From the NCBI GenBank assembly GCA_025464695.1, contig JAODNQ010000216.1, positions 1 through 6,327 on the forward strand: a stretch of DNA of 6,327 bases. The letters run 5' to 3'. The notes below the pieces were generated by a model, which saw only the letters and a program-made list of their open reading frames with translations, searched no databases and was not told where the DNA came from. Made by a program: the position numbers and the translations under genes. Within the stretch, counting starts at the first letter, position 1. Each line of letters begins with the position of its first letter. This document shows, piece by piece, positions 1 through 5,845 of the stretch. This DNA is from Frankiales bacterium. Its GTDB lineage: Bacteria; Actinomycetota; Actinomycetes; Mycobacteriales; SCTD01.

Positions 1-426
1 CGGGTGCACCCGGTCCGCTGGCCCGCCGGGCTGCCGGCCACCGGTCGCACGGGCCTGACCGAGGCCGACCGGCAGGCTCAGCACGAGGCGGTCGCCGCCC
101 TGGGGCTGACCGCGCGCGGGCGCACGCTCGTGGTGGGCACCGAGGAGCTGATGCGCGTGCCGGTGCGGCTCGCCGCCCTGCTCGGGCCGGACGCCGTCGT
201 CGTCAGCACCACCCGCAGTCCGGTGCTCGCCGCCGACGTCGACGGCTACGCCGTGCGCCGGGTCCTGCACTTCCCCGCGCCCGACGAGCCCGGTCGCGGC
301 TCGCGCCTGCACGGCCTGCCCGACGTGCCGTACGACGACGTCGTGCTGGTGGTCGACGCCCCCGGCTGGCAGCCGCTCGCCGACGCCCTCACCCCCTGGG
401 GCGACGTCACGGTGGTGGAGCTGTGA
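1..426 (+). CDS. Phosphoribosyltransferase with C-terminal TRSP domain, Ter-cluster type (3' part only)
   Basis: The frame is open from the first base, so the N-terminal part, including the expected phosphoribosyltransferase domain, lies outside the window. The visible 141 residues fit the TRSP domain that follows a PRTase domain in proteins of tellurium-resistance-type stress operons. The naming motif Thr-Arg-Ser-Pro is present at 211-222, inside VVVSTTRSPVL, and is preceded by an alternating hydrophobic strand and GTEELMRVP. A stretch ending in YDDVVLVVDAPGW follows. From published comparative genomics, this family belongs to a module predicted to make a nucleoside-like metabolite; the actual reaction is unknown. 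The stop TGA (424-426) overlaps the GTG start of the StiP gene (GTGA), which indicates an operon and probable translational coupling. A GTG at 4 could be called as a start, but it is only an internal codon. The family call is by motif recognition; the missing N-terminus is inferred. Confidence 0.8.
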   Translation, partial: RVHPVRWPAGLPATGRTGLTEADRQAQHEAVAALGLTARGRTLVVGTEELMRVPVRLAALLGPDAVVVSTTRSPVLAADVDGYAVRRVLHFPAPDEPGRGSRLHGLPDVPYDDVVLVVDAPGWQPLADALTPWGDVTVVEL

Positions 427-1487
427 CGCGCTTCGGCTCCTACGACCCCGCCGAGGTGACCTGGCTGCTCACCGACCTGTCCGACGTCGCCCTCGAGGTC
501 CCGACCGAGGACCGCGAGGAGCTGATCCAGGGCGGCCGCCACTACGCGGAGATGCTCCCCGTCGAGTTCCAGCCGGACGAGGCCTACACCGCGCTGTTCC
601 ACCGGTCGCTGGAGGCGTCGGCGGGGCGGCTGGCCGAGGCGGTCGGCCTGGTGGGCGAGCTGCTGCTGCACGAGCACCTCGACCTCCACGCCGGCCCGCC
701 GGTGCTGGTGTCCCTCGCCCGCGCGGGCACCCCCGTCGCGATCCTGCTCAAGCGCTGGTTCGCCTGGGCGCACGGCCTCGACGTCCCGCACTACGCCGTC
801 TCGATCGTCCGGGGCAAGGGCATCGACGACGTCGCGGTCCGGCACGTGCTCGCCCGCCACCCTGCCGCCTCGGTCCGCTTCGTGGACGGCTGGACCGGCA
901 AGGGCGCGATCGCGCGGGAGCTCGCCGCCGCCGTCCGGCCCTACCAGGGCCTGGACCCGCGGCTGGCCGTCCTCGCCGACCCGGGCTCCTGCACCGACCT
1001 CTACGGCACCCGCGACGACTTCCTCATCCCGAGCGCCTGCCTCAACTCCACCGTCAGCGGCCTGGTCTCCCGGACCGTGCTGCGCGACGACCTCATCGGG
1101 CCCGGCATGTTCCACGGCGCCAAGGCCTATCCGGAGCTCGCCCCCGTCGACGTCTCCGGGGTCTTCCTCGACGCGGTGTCGGCCGCGTTCACCCCCGTCG
1201 ACGTCGAGCCGCTGCTGGCGTCCGACCGGACGCCCACGTGGGCGGGTTGGGCGTCGGTGGTCGACGTCGCGGAGCGCTACGGGATCCCGGACGTCAACCT
1301 CGTGAAGCCCGGCGTCGGCGAGACCACCCGGGTGCTGCTGCGCCGGGTGCCGTGGCAGGTGCTGGTGCGGCCCGACCGCGCCGACGAGCTCGAGCACGTG
1401 CGGCTGCTCGCGGCGGCCCGGGGGGTGCCCGTGGTCGAGGTGCCCGACCTGGCGTACTCGTGCATCGGCCTGATCAAGCCCCTGTGA
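423..1487 (+). CDS. StiP-family PRTase-like protein with C-terminal PELOTA-like domain
   Basis: The 354-residue product matches the family annotated as cysteine protease StiP domain protein, which comparative genomics treats as a phosphoribosyltransferase-like enzyme of Ter stress operons. The N-terminus FGSYDPAEVTWLL (residues 4-16) is typical. The core carries LVSLARAGTP (95-104), HYAVSIVRGKGID (123-135) and FVDGWTGKGAI (153-163), where the last resembles a PRPP-binding loop. LADPGSCTDLYGTRDDFLIPSACLNSTVSGL (split: 185-199 and 200-214) contains Cys190 and Cys206, either of which could underlie the protease label. FHGAKAYPEL is at 230-239. The last 55 or so residues (LLRRVPWQVLVRP onward, ending CIGLIKPL) fit the PELOTA RNA-binding-like domain fused to this family. 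Likely cytoplasmic. GTG at 423 overlaps the upstream stop and has GGAG just before it. The length is that of the full family. Protease activity is doubtful; a role in a nucleoside-like pathway is inferred. Confidence 0.88.
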   Translation: MTRFGSYDPAEVTWLLTDLSDVALEVPTEDREELIQGGRHYAEMLPVEFQPDEAYTALFHRSLEASAGRLAEAVGLVGELLLHEHLDLHAGPPVLVSLARAGTPVAILLKRWFAWAHGLDVPHYAVSIVRGKGIDDVAVRHVLARHPAASVRFVDGWTGKGAIARELAAAVRPYQGLDPRLAVLADPGSCTDLYGTRDDFLIPSACLNSTVSGLVSRTVLRDDLIGPGMFHGAKAYPELAPVDVSGVFLDAVSAAFTPVDVEPLLASDRTPTWAGWASVVDVAERYGIPDVNLVKPGVGETTRVLLRRVPWQVLVRPDRADELEHVRLLAAARGVPVVEVPDLAYSCIGLIKPL

Positions 1488-1517
1488 GCGGAGCCCGCGC
1501 GTGGTGCCCGGCGACGC
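1481..1517 (+). repeat. 37-bp direct repeat, copy 1
   Basis: This copy starts inside the last codons of the StiP gene (CTG TGA) and is repeated 81 bp downstream, with one mismatch in 37 (G1511 against A1592). The 81-bp period is 27 codons, so both copies read in the same frames. It is followed by about 37 bp absent from the second unit, which includes GGCGCGCC and a GC-rich arm. The stretch at 1493-1504 can pair imperfectly (10 of 12) with 1531-1542, so the longer unit can fold into a hairpin. It may be a dispersed palindromic repeat that inserted at the gene junction. Confidence 0.9.
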
Positions 1518-1612
1518 AGGAGCCGGCGCGCCACGAGCGCGCGCAGCGAGCCCTCGGTGTGCCTGTGAGCGGAGCCCGCGCGTGGTGCCCGACGACGCCG
1601 GTGCCACTGTGA
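1484..1612 (+). CDS. Possible 42-residue coupled peptide made of a tandem repeat (doubtful)
   Basis: A GTG at 1484 overlaps the StiP stop (GTGA), and the frame runs 42 codons to a TGA at 1610-1612 that overlaps the HAD start (GTGA again). The product would be an internal duplication: a 27-residue unit beginning MSGARAWCPATQEP and a shorter unit VSGARAWCPTTPVPL. Neither start has a clear Shine-Dalgarno, so the ORF would depend on translational coupling, and it would let ribosomes pass from StiP to the HAD gene. Against a functional peptide, the whole ORF is made of the DNA repeat, which better explains its sequence, and high-GC DNA keeps frames open by chance. It is more likely a by-product of a repeat inserted at an ancestral StiP/HAD overlap, possibly retained because it preserves coupling. 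Confidence 0.25.
   Translation: MSGARAWCPATQEPARHERAQRALGVPVSGARAWCPTTPVPL
1562..1598 (+). repeat. 37-bp direct repeat, copy 2
   Basis: Second copy of the repeat that begins at 1481, 36 of 37 bases identical. It is followed directly by CGGTGCCACTGTGA (1599-1612), which resembles the join before it, CGGTGTGCCTGTGA (1555-1568; 11 of 14). The unit thus appears to be about 44 bp, bounded by GTGA at each end, and the first unit is longer because of an internal insertion of about 37 bp. The GTG at 1582 lies in the HAD frame and could mislead start-site prediction. Confidence 0.9.
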
Positions 1613-2400
1613 CCCCCGCCCTCGTCGCGCTCGACCTGGACCAGACGGTCGTGTTCAGCGAGCGCTCGGCCGGCGAGGCGGGCCCGTCGGTCGTGGTGGA
1701 GCACCTCGACGGCGCCCCGCTGTCGTCGATGACGGTCGGCGCCGTCGCGGCCTACCGGGCGCTCGCGCGCCGGGCCCGGGTGGTGCCGGTGACCACGCGG
1801 ACCGTGGCCCAGTACGCGCGCATCACCCTGCCCGCCCCCTCCCCGCACGCCGTCTGCGCGAACGGCGGGGTGCTGCTCGTGGACGGCGTCCGCGACCCCG
1901 ACTGGGACGCCTGGGTGCGGTGGCTGCTGGCCGGGGTGGCGCCGGTCGAGGAGGTCCGGGCCCACCTCGGCCAGTGGGAGGGCTCGCCCTGGGTGCGGCT
2001 CGTGCGGACCGCCGAGGGCCTGTTCGTCTACCTGGTGGCGCAGTCGCGGGAGGAGTTCCCCGACGGGTGGCTGGAGGACCTGGCGGCCGCGCTGGAGCCG
2101 CGCGGCTGGTCGGTGTCGGTGCAGGGGCGCAAGGCGTACGCCGTGCCGGCCGGGCTGACGAAGGCCGCAGCGGTCGAGCGGCTGTCGGCGCAGCTGGGCG
2201 CCGACCGGGTGCTCGCAGCCGGCGACTCGCTCCTCGACGCCCCCCTGCTCGAGCTCGGGCTGTCGAGCGGCGGCGCTGTCCGTCCCGCCCACGGCGAGCT
2301 GCACGACCTCGGGTGGTGCCCGACCGGGCTGCACGTCACCACGGCGTCGGGGGCCCTTGCCGGGGAGGAGCTGCTCGGCTGGCTGGCGGAGCGCCTCTGA
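1609..2400 (+). CDS. HAD-superfamily phosphatase, Cof/sucrose-phosphatase-like (type IIB cap), Ter-cluster type
   Basis: A 263-residue hydrolase with all four HAD motifs. Motif I is LVALDLDQT, with nucleophile Asp9 and acid/base Asp11. Motif II is the threonine-rich VVPVTTRT (59-65). Motif III is Lys185 in GLTKAAAV. Motif IV is AAGDSLLDAPLL, with Asp206 and Asp210 binding magnesium. CANGG (83-87), just after the first half of the core, and a long insert between motifs II and III indicate a C2-type cap as in Cof-like and sucrose-phosphatase-like enzymes. It would remove phosphate from a small metabolite in the cytoplasm, probably an intermediate of the neighbouring PRTase-like enzymes; the substrate is unknown. 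I chose GTG 1609 because motif I then falls near the N-terminus, as usual, and the GTG overlaps a TGA. The frame is open back to GTG 1501, but that 36-residue extension is encoded by the DNA repeats and is likely spurious. No Shine-Dalgarno is seen at 1609, consistent with coupling. Confidence 0.87.
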   Translation: MTPALVALDLDQTVVFSERSAGEAGPSVVVEHLDGAPLSSMTVGAVAAYRALARRARVVPVTTRTVAQYARITLPAPSPHAVCANGGVLLVDGVRDPDWDAWVRWLLAGVAPVEEVRAHLGQWEGSPWVRLVRTAEGLFVYLVAQSREEFPDGWLEDLAAALEPRGWSVSVQGRKAYAVPAGLTKAAAVERLSAQLGADRVLAAGDSLLDAPLLELGLSSGGAVRPAHGELHDLGWCPTGLHVTTASGALAGEELLGWLAERL

Positions 2401-2425
2401 CGCCCCGGGCGCCCGGTCCTAGGGT
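2397..2425 (+). promoter_or_regulatory. Candidate sigma-70-type promoter overlapping the HAD stop codon
   Basis: CTGACG at 2397-2402 (four of six to TTGACA) is followed by a 17-bp spacer and TAGGGT at 2420-2425, which fits the actinobacterial -10 pattern TANNNT. Transcription would start near 2432-2433, exactly at a GTG, so the transcript may be leaderless. It would allow the 140-residue gene to be expressed apart from the HAD operon. Only hexamer matching supports it. Confidence 0.45.
2405..2416. promoter_or_regulatory. 12-bp perfect palindrome in the promoter spacer
   Basis: CCGGGCGCCCGG is a perfect inverted repeat lying between the candidate -35 and -10 boxes. A dimeric repressor bound here would block polymerase. 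It could equally be part of a weak hairpin after the HAD stop, or chance in DNA of this composition. No regulator is identified. Confidence 0.25.
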
Positions 2426-2432
2426 CGTCGTC

Positions 2433-2462
2433 GTGGGGCGGGCAGCAGGGACGTCGGCGTGA
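2433..2462 (+). CDS. Possible 9-codon leaderless upstream ORF
   Basis: GTG at 2433 would be the first or nearly first base of a transcript from the promoter at 2397-2425. It reads nine codons (VGRAAGTSA) to a TGA at 2460-2462 that overlaps the GTG start of the 140-residue gene. Leaderless starts are common in actinobacteria, so this short ORF could deliver ribosomes to the next gene. No runs of a regulatory amino acid are present, so attenuation is not suggested. It is inferred only from position. Confidence 0.25.
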   Translation: MGRAAGTSA

Positions 2463-2881
2463 GTGTGCAGCTCACCGGGCGCGCCCGGCTGGACCCGCTG
2501 CGGCTGTCGACCCTGCAGGTGCAGCTGCTCGCGTCCGCGTTCGTGGCCTGTGGCGCACCGGACCGGGACCTGCTCGCGCCGGACGCCTACGTGCCGAGCC
2601 AGGTGTGCGCGGCCTGGTCGCAGGCGCTGTTCGACCACCTTCCCGACCTCGTGCTGGTGTCGGTCTGGGACGACCGCCGCGCGCAGCTGCGCCCGACCGG
2701 CCTGGTCGCCGCCCCGGTCAGCCTGCAGCGGGGCCGACGTCGTCCCGCGCGCGACCCGTGGGCGGGGCTGCCGCCCCTGGCGGAGCGCACCGGGATCATG
2801 GACGACCCGCTGGGGCCCCTGCTGCTGCACGTCGCCGGCTGGCTCGCCACCTGCGGCGGCGCCACCCTCAGCCGGGGCTGA
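2459..2881 (+). CDS. Unknown 140-residue protein after the Ter-type genes
   Basis: I do not recognise this protein. Codon use supports it as real: nearly every third position is G or C and the frame matches the amino-acid composition of neighbours. The N-terminal half (about residues 1-72) looks folded, with a helix-like STLQVQLLASAFVACG (17-32) and VPSQVCAAWSQALFDHLPDLVLVSVWDD (split: 44-57 and 58-71). A basic linker around RGRRRPARDPW follows at 91-100. The end has PLGPLLLHVAGWLATCGGATL, which is hydrophobic but probably too short and mixed for a sure membrane segment. There is no signal peptide. The start GTG 2459 has a weak AGGGA upstream and overlaps the stop of a 9-codon ORF; a second GTG follows two codons later. 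It lies 58 bp after the HAD gene on the same strand, so it may be an accessory member of that pathway or an independent gene. Confidence 0.7.
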   Translation: MSVQLTGRARLDPLRLSTLQVQLLASAFVACGAPDRDLLAPDAYVPSQVCAAWSQALFDHLPDLVLVSVWDDRRAQLRPTGLVAAPVSLQRGRRRPARDPWAGLPPLAERTGIMDDPLGPLLLHVAGWLATCGGATLSRG

Positions 2882-2909
2882 GGGCGGCGCCCACGCAAGA
2901 GCGGCGCGC

Positions 2910-3998
2910 CTACCGCTGGGTCGAGCCGAGGACCTTCTCGTCGTCCTCGACGTCGAGGTCGCGCTGCCCGCGCTCCCGCACGCTGCTGACCAGGGCGAGC
3001 GCGATGAAGCCGACGCCGACGAGACCCGTGACGACCTCGTTGACGTGGTACTTCACCGAGAACAGCATGATGCCGGCCAGCACGCCGATGGCCCAGTGGG
3101 CGCCGTGCTCGAGGTAGACGTACTCCGACAGCGTCCCGGCGCGCACCAGGTACAGCGTCAGGGAGCGGATCCAGAAGGCGCCGATGCCCAGGCCAAGCGC
3201 GATGACGAGGACCTCGTTGGAGATCGCGAAGGCCCCGATGACGCCGTCGAAGGAGAACGACGCGTCGAGCACCTCGAGGTAGATGAAGGCGAAGATCCCG
3301 GCCTTGAACACCGCTGTCGTCATCTTCCCGGTGGTGGGGCCGGCGTCGGCGCCCGACTCCTCGCGGGCCTCCATCGAGTCCTCGAACAGCGAGTCGAGCC
3401 CGTTGACCGCGAGGTAGGTGACGAGACCGGCGATCCCGGCGAGCAGCACGGTGACGGTCTTGCCCTCCTCGGCGAGGCGGGACATGAGGTAGATCCCGCC
3501 GAGGGCGAACAGCACCGACAGCTGGTCGAGCTTGCCGATCTTCTGCAGCGCCTTCTCGACGGGCGTCAGCCACAGGATCTCGCGCTCCGGGTCGAGCACG
3601 AAGTCCAGGAAGATCATGAGCAGGAAGGTGCCGCCGAAGGCGTAGATCGCGGCCTCGGACTGCGCCAGCTCCTCGCCGTAGGCCTTGCTGTCGTTCAGCG
3701 CGAGGTCGACGACCTCCCCGAACCCGAGCCCGGCCGTGATCGACACGATGAGGATCGGCAGCAGCAGGCGCATGCCGAAGACGGCGATGAGGATGCCGAT
3801 GGTGAGGAACAGCCGCTGCCAGATCGGGTGCATGCGGTTGAGCACCTTGGCGTTGACCACAGCGTTGTCGAAGGACAGGGAGATCTCGAGCACGCCGAGC
3901 AGCAGCACGATGAGCGCCGTCTCGACCCCGCCCGTGACGAGGGCGACGACGAGCGCCGCCACCGTCAGGCCCATGGCCCAGCCGAAGTTGCGGATCAT
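2910..3998 (-). CDS. DUF475 / TerC-like integral membrane protein
   Basis: The 362-residue product is a polytopic inner-membrane protein of the DUF475 family, related to TerC. The family signature appears twice, as expected for the internally duplicated TerC fold: EISLSFDNAV at 38-47 and DASFSFDGVIGAFA at 245-258. The acidic residues in these (Glu38, Asp44, Asp245, Asp251) are candidates for metal binding within the membrane. About eight to nine hydrophobic segments can be seen, for example near 10-21, 29-40, 66-88, 118-135, 160-172, 184-198, 262-276 and 322-338. A charged loop at 205-225 separates the halves, and the C-tail (340-362) is acidic and cytoplasmic-looking. TerC relatives are linked to tellurite resistance and to manganese or other metal export; the substrate here is unknown. 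ATG 3998 has GAGG eight bases before it. It starts 10 bp after the upstream unknown gene ends, so the two are probably cotranscribed, and it converges on the Ter-type enzyme genes. Confidence 0.92.
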   Translation of the reverse strand: MIRNFGWAMGLTVAALVVALVTGGVETALIVLLLGVLEISLSFDNAVVNAKVLNRMHPIWQRLFLTIGILIAVFGMRLLLPILIVSITAGLGFGEVVDLALNDSKAYGEELAQSEAAIYAFGGTFLLMIFLDFVLDPEREILWLTPVEKALQKIGKLDQLSVLFALGGIYLMSRLAEEGKTVTVLLAGIAGLVTYLAVNGLDSLFEDSMEAREESGADAGPTTGKMTTAVFKAGIFAFIYLEVLDASFSFDGVIGAFAISNEVLVIALGLGIGAFWIRSLTLYLVRAGTLSEYVYLEHGAHWAIGVLAGIMLFSVKYHVNEVVTGLVGVGFIALALVSSVRERGQRDLDVEDDEKVLGSTQR

Positions 3999-4008
3999 GC
4001 GTGGGACC

Positions 4009-4554
4009 TCATCGTCGTGCCTCTCGTGGGTTCGTCGCGGGACCGACCGGCCCCCGTCGCGTTCTGCCCGACCGGGGCGCCGGTAGACGCAGCATGCCGC
4101 TGCGGACCAGGAGGCGGTGCACCGCCGCCGGGCTGCGGCTGCTGCCGGGGGCGGGAGGGCGCAGTGTCGTGACCGAGAACCCGCTGCTGGCGGTGCACGC
4201 CTGCGCGAAGGCCAGCAGCACCGGGGCGACCGGGGTGTCGTAGACGCTGAGGTGCTCGCCGGCCCGGGTCCAGGACGACGCCGCCGGGCTGCCGCGGCGG
4301 TAGGTCCCGACGGGCTGCAGCTCGTTGCCGTGCCCCGGCAGCGGTCGGCAGACCAGCACGACCTCGCCGAGGTCGCGGAACAGGGTGTCGCCCCAGGAGC
4401 GGGCCAGCCACGACGGGACGTAGCCGTCGCGGGTCCAGGCGAGAGCGGCCTGCTCGGCCTGCAGGGCCGTCAGGACGTCGCCGAGCAGGGACCACAGGCG
4501 GTTCGAGGTGCCGAAGAGCGGCAGACCGGTCCGCTCCACGCAGAACACGCCCAT
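4009..4554 (-). CDS. Unknown 181-residue protein between bldC and the TerC-like gene
   Basis: I do not recognise this protein. The start ATG 4554 is chosen because GGGAGG lies eight bases upstream (4563-4568 on the complement); the frame stays open for 68 further codons, but that part would run into bldC and is low-complexity. The first 130 residues look globular: MGVFCVERTGLPLFGTSNRL, a helix-like WSLLGDVLTALQAEQAALAW (21-40), SWGDTLFRDLGEVVLVCRPL (53-72, a loop then a hydrophobic strand), GTYRRG (83-88) and a helix PVLLAFAQACTASS (111-124). After residue 130 the chain is rich in Pro, Arg, Ser and Gly and probably disordered and basic. There is no signal peptide or membrane segment. Cys5, Cys69 and Cys120 do not form a metal motif. 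Its stop lies 10 bp before the DUF475 start, so a shared transcript and a related role are inferred. Confidence 0.72.
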   Translation of the reverse strand: MGVFCVERTGLPLFGTSNRLWSLLGDVLTALQAEQAALAWTRDGYVPSWLARSWGDTLFRDLGEVVLVCRPLPGHGNELQPVGTYRRGSPAASSWTRAGEHLSVYDTPVAPVLLAFAQACTASSGFSVTTLRPPAPGSSRSPAAVHRLLVRSGMLRLPAPRSGRTRRGPVGPATNPREARR

Positions 4555-4612
4555 CGAGCCCCCCTCCCGTCGGTCCGCAGTCTCCCAGACACGCGGTACC
4601 AGGCGGCGGCAC

Positions 4613-4641
4613 GGGCCCGGGCACGCCGGAGCGCCGGGCCC
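4613..4641 (-). terminator. GC-rich hairpin after bldC, possible terminator
   Basis: GGGCCCGG (4613-4620) and CCGGGCCC (4634-4641) can form an eight-base-pair stem with a 13-base loop, 41 bp beyond the bldC stop. There is no T-run after it, as is common in high-GC actinobacteria. If it works, bldC would be transcriptionally separated from the downstream 181-residue gene. The surrounding DNA is so GC-rich that alternative pairings are easy. Confidence 0.3.
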
Positions 4642-4681
4642 CGACGGGGACGCGGCGCTGGCGGACGGAAGCGGTGCGGGA

Positions 4682-4888
4682 CTAGCCCTCGGCGCGGGGG
4701 GCCGGGATGCCGGCCAGCAGCGCCTTGACCTCGGCCTCGCGGTAGCGGCGGTGGCCACCGAGGGTCCGGATGGAGGTGAGCTTGCCGGACTTGGCCCAGC
4801 GGGTGACCGTCTTGGGGTCGACGCGGAACATCGACGCGACCTCGGCGGGGGTCAGCAGGGCCTCGGCCTCGTGGGTGCGGGTGCTCAT
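4682..4888 (-). CDS. bldC: BldC-family MerR-like DNA-binding regulator
   Basis: The 68-residue product is the exact length of Streptomyces BldC and nearly identical to it as I remember that sequence. It contains LLTPAEVASMFRVDPKTVTR (11-30), then WAKSGKLTSIRTLGGHRRYR (31-50) and EAEVKALLAGIP. These are the winged helix-turn-helix of the MerR type: helix-turn-helix around 13-32 and the wing GGHRRYR at 44-50. Unlike MerR proteins it has no effector or dimerisation domain. In Streptomyces it binds direct repeats cooperatively, head to tail, and controls the timing of development; its role in non-sporulating relatives is less clear. ATG 4888 is preceded by GAGAGGA (4895-4901 on the complement) at six bases. 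It sits 114 bp from the neighbouring upstream gene, on the same strand, with room for its own promoter. Confidence 0.96.
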   Translation of the reverse strand: MSTRTHEAEALLTPAEVASMFRVDPKTVTRWAKSGKLTSIRTLGGHRRYREAEVKALLAGIPAPRAEG

Positions 4889-4950
4889 GTCGGGTCCTCT
4901 CGGGGGCAGGAACCGGCGTCCGCCCGCTCCGCTGCCGATGGTGCGCGATG

Positions 4951-5000
4951 TCCGCCTTCACCGGTATGGCCCGTAAGAGCCATCTCGTGACTACGCGCCC
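4951..5000 (-). promoter_or_regulatory. Less GC-rich stretch upstream of bldC, likely promoter region
   Basis: The 114-bp gap before bldC contains a stretch of about 60 percent GC, clearly lower than its surroundings. Read on the minus strand it includes TAGTCA, CTCTTACGGGCCATACCGG and the palindrome ACCGGT. No hexamer pair with good spacing stands out, so the promoter is inferred from composition and position only. Confidence 0.3.
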
Positions 5001-5002
5001 GG

Positions 5003-5833
5003 TCAGTTGGCGCTCTCGACCGCCTGCAGCGCCTTCATCCGCTCGGTCACGCGGGCGTAGGCCCGGGACGCCCGCTCGGTGTCGCCGTCGCCCAGCGCGG
5101 CCACCGCCTCGGCGACGTCGCGAGCGCTCTCGTCCTGCACCAGCTCGTCGTCGCCCAGCAGGTGCACGAGGCCGCCGTAGTCGAGCTCGACCAGGGACCG
5201 CGGGTGGAACTCCTCGAGCCAGCGGCCGAGGTCCTCCAGCTGGCCGACGACGCCCTCGTCGCCGAGCGTCCGCCGCAGCACCGCCAGCGTGCGGGCGGTC
5301 CGGCGTCGAGCGCGCGACATCGCCGTCCGGTAGACGAGCTCCCGGCCGGTGCGGACGCTGCCCTCACCCAGGCTGACGGTGCGCTCGTCCGCCTCGACCA
5401 GCACGAACCACCGCAGGGGCACCGACCAGGTGCTGCTCAGCACGTGCGTGCGCAGGTCGGGGTGGGCCTCCTGCCAGGCGTGCAGCTCCTCGACGGCGGC
5501 GTCGGCCACCGCCCGGGGCAGGAAGGCGTCGGCGAGCTCCTCGTGCAGCGTGCCGCGCCACTCGACCAGCGCCTCGGCGGCACGCACCCGCGCCCGCAGC
5601 GGGCACACCAGGGTGACGCCGTCGAGGTCGCTCACGAGCGCCTGCCCGGGCTCGTCCACGAGCGCCGGCGGCAGGGCGGCCAGCGCGCGGAGGACGGCGG
5701 CGCGCTCCAGGGCGGCACTGCGGTTCCGGTCGGGAGCCTGGCCCGCGGTCGCGTAGGCGCTCCAGTGCGCCCGCTCGGCGTCGGGGAAGGCCGCGAGCGG
5801 CTCGTAGACGCGCAGCTGCGCCGGAGCGGTCAT
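5003..5833 (-). CDS. Conserved-looking unknown 276-residue protein between bldC and the amino-acid dehydrogenase
   Basis: I do not know the function. The product is soluble and rich in Ala, Glu, Arg and Leu, with no signal peptide or membrane helix. Residues 5-20 ([16 protein letters not shown]) precede a helical region. [19 protein letters not shown] (65-83) looks like a strand pair. [20 protein letters not shown] (130-149) and the adjacent RTVSLG (151-156) form a further beta-rich part. Arg- and Ala-rich [20 protein letters not shown] (169-188) begins a helical domain that runs to the end, including [20 protein letters not shown] (199-218). The SDLDG string recalls a HAD motif I, but it is in mid-protein and no other HAD motif follows. 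ATG 5833 is chosen because [13 protein letters not shown] looks like a natural N-terminus, although its GAGG is very close; ATG 5845, four codons earlier, is also possible. From memory, a gene of similar size lies between bldC and vdh in Streptomyces. Confidence 0.82.
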   Translation of the reverse strand: MTAPAQLRVYEPLAAFPDAERAHWSAYATAGQAPDRNRSAALERAAVLRALAALPPALVDEPGQALVSDLDGVTLVCPLRARVRAAEALVEWRGTLHEELADAFLPRAVADAAVEELHAWQEAHPDLRTHVLSSTWSVPLRWFVLVEADERTVSLGEGSVRTGRELVYRTAMSRARRRTARTLAVLRRTLGDEGVVGQLEDLGRWLEEFHPRSLVELDYGGLVHLLGDDELVQDESARDVAEAVAALGDGDTERASRAYARVTERMKALQAVESAN

Positions 5834-5845
5834 GCCCTCGATCAT

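Noticed and set aside
1481..1598. CRISPR-like array
   Set aside because: There are only two copies, the spacer is 44 bp, the repeat overlaps coding sequence, and no cas gene is present.
246..1607. 453-codon open frame on the - strand opposite the StiP gene
   Set aside because: The product is biased to Arg, Gly, Asp, Val and His with no domain motif, and the opposite strand has strong family motifs.
2881..2909. Bidirectional terminator between the convergent genes
   Set aside because: The 28-bp gap has only a short GGGCG/CGCCC pair with too small a loop and no T-run, so no terminator can be supported.
2463..4172. 569-codon open frame on the + strand across the DUF475 gene
   Set aside because: It is antisense to a clear membrane protein and its product is low-complexity, rich in Glu, Asp, Arg, Gln and His, as expected from the complement of high-GC codons.
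4552..4758. N-terminal extension of the 181-residue gene into bldC
   Set aside because: The added residues are Ala/Pro/Arg/Ser-rich, overlap bldC in another frame, and a strong ribosome binding site precedes the internal ATG at 4554.
5621..5640. SDLDG in the 276-residue protein as a HAD nucleophile motif
   Set aside because: It lies near residue 70, and no matching motif III lysine or motif IV aspartate pair follows.
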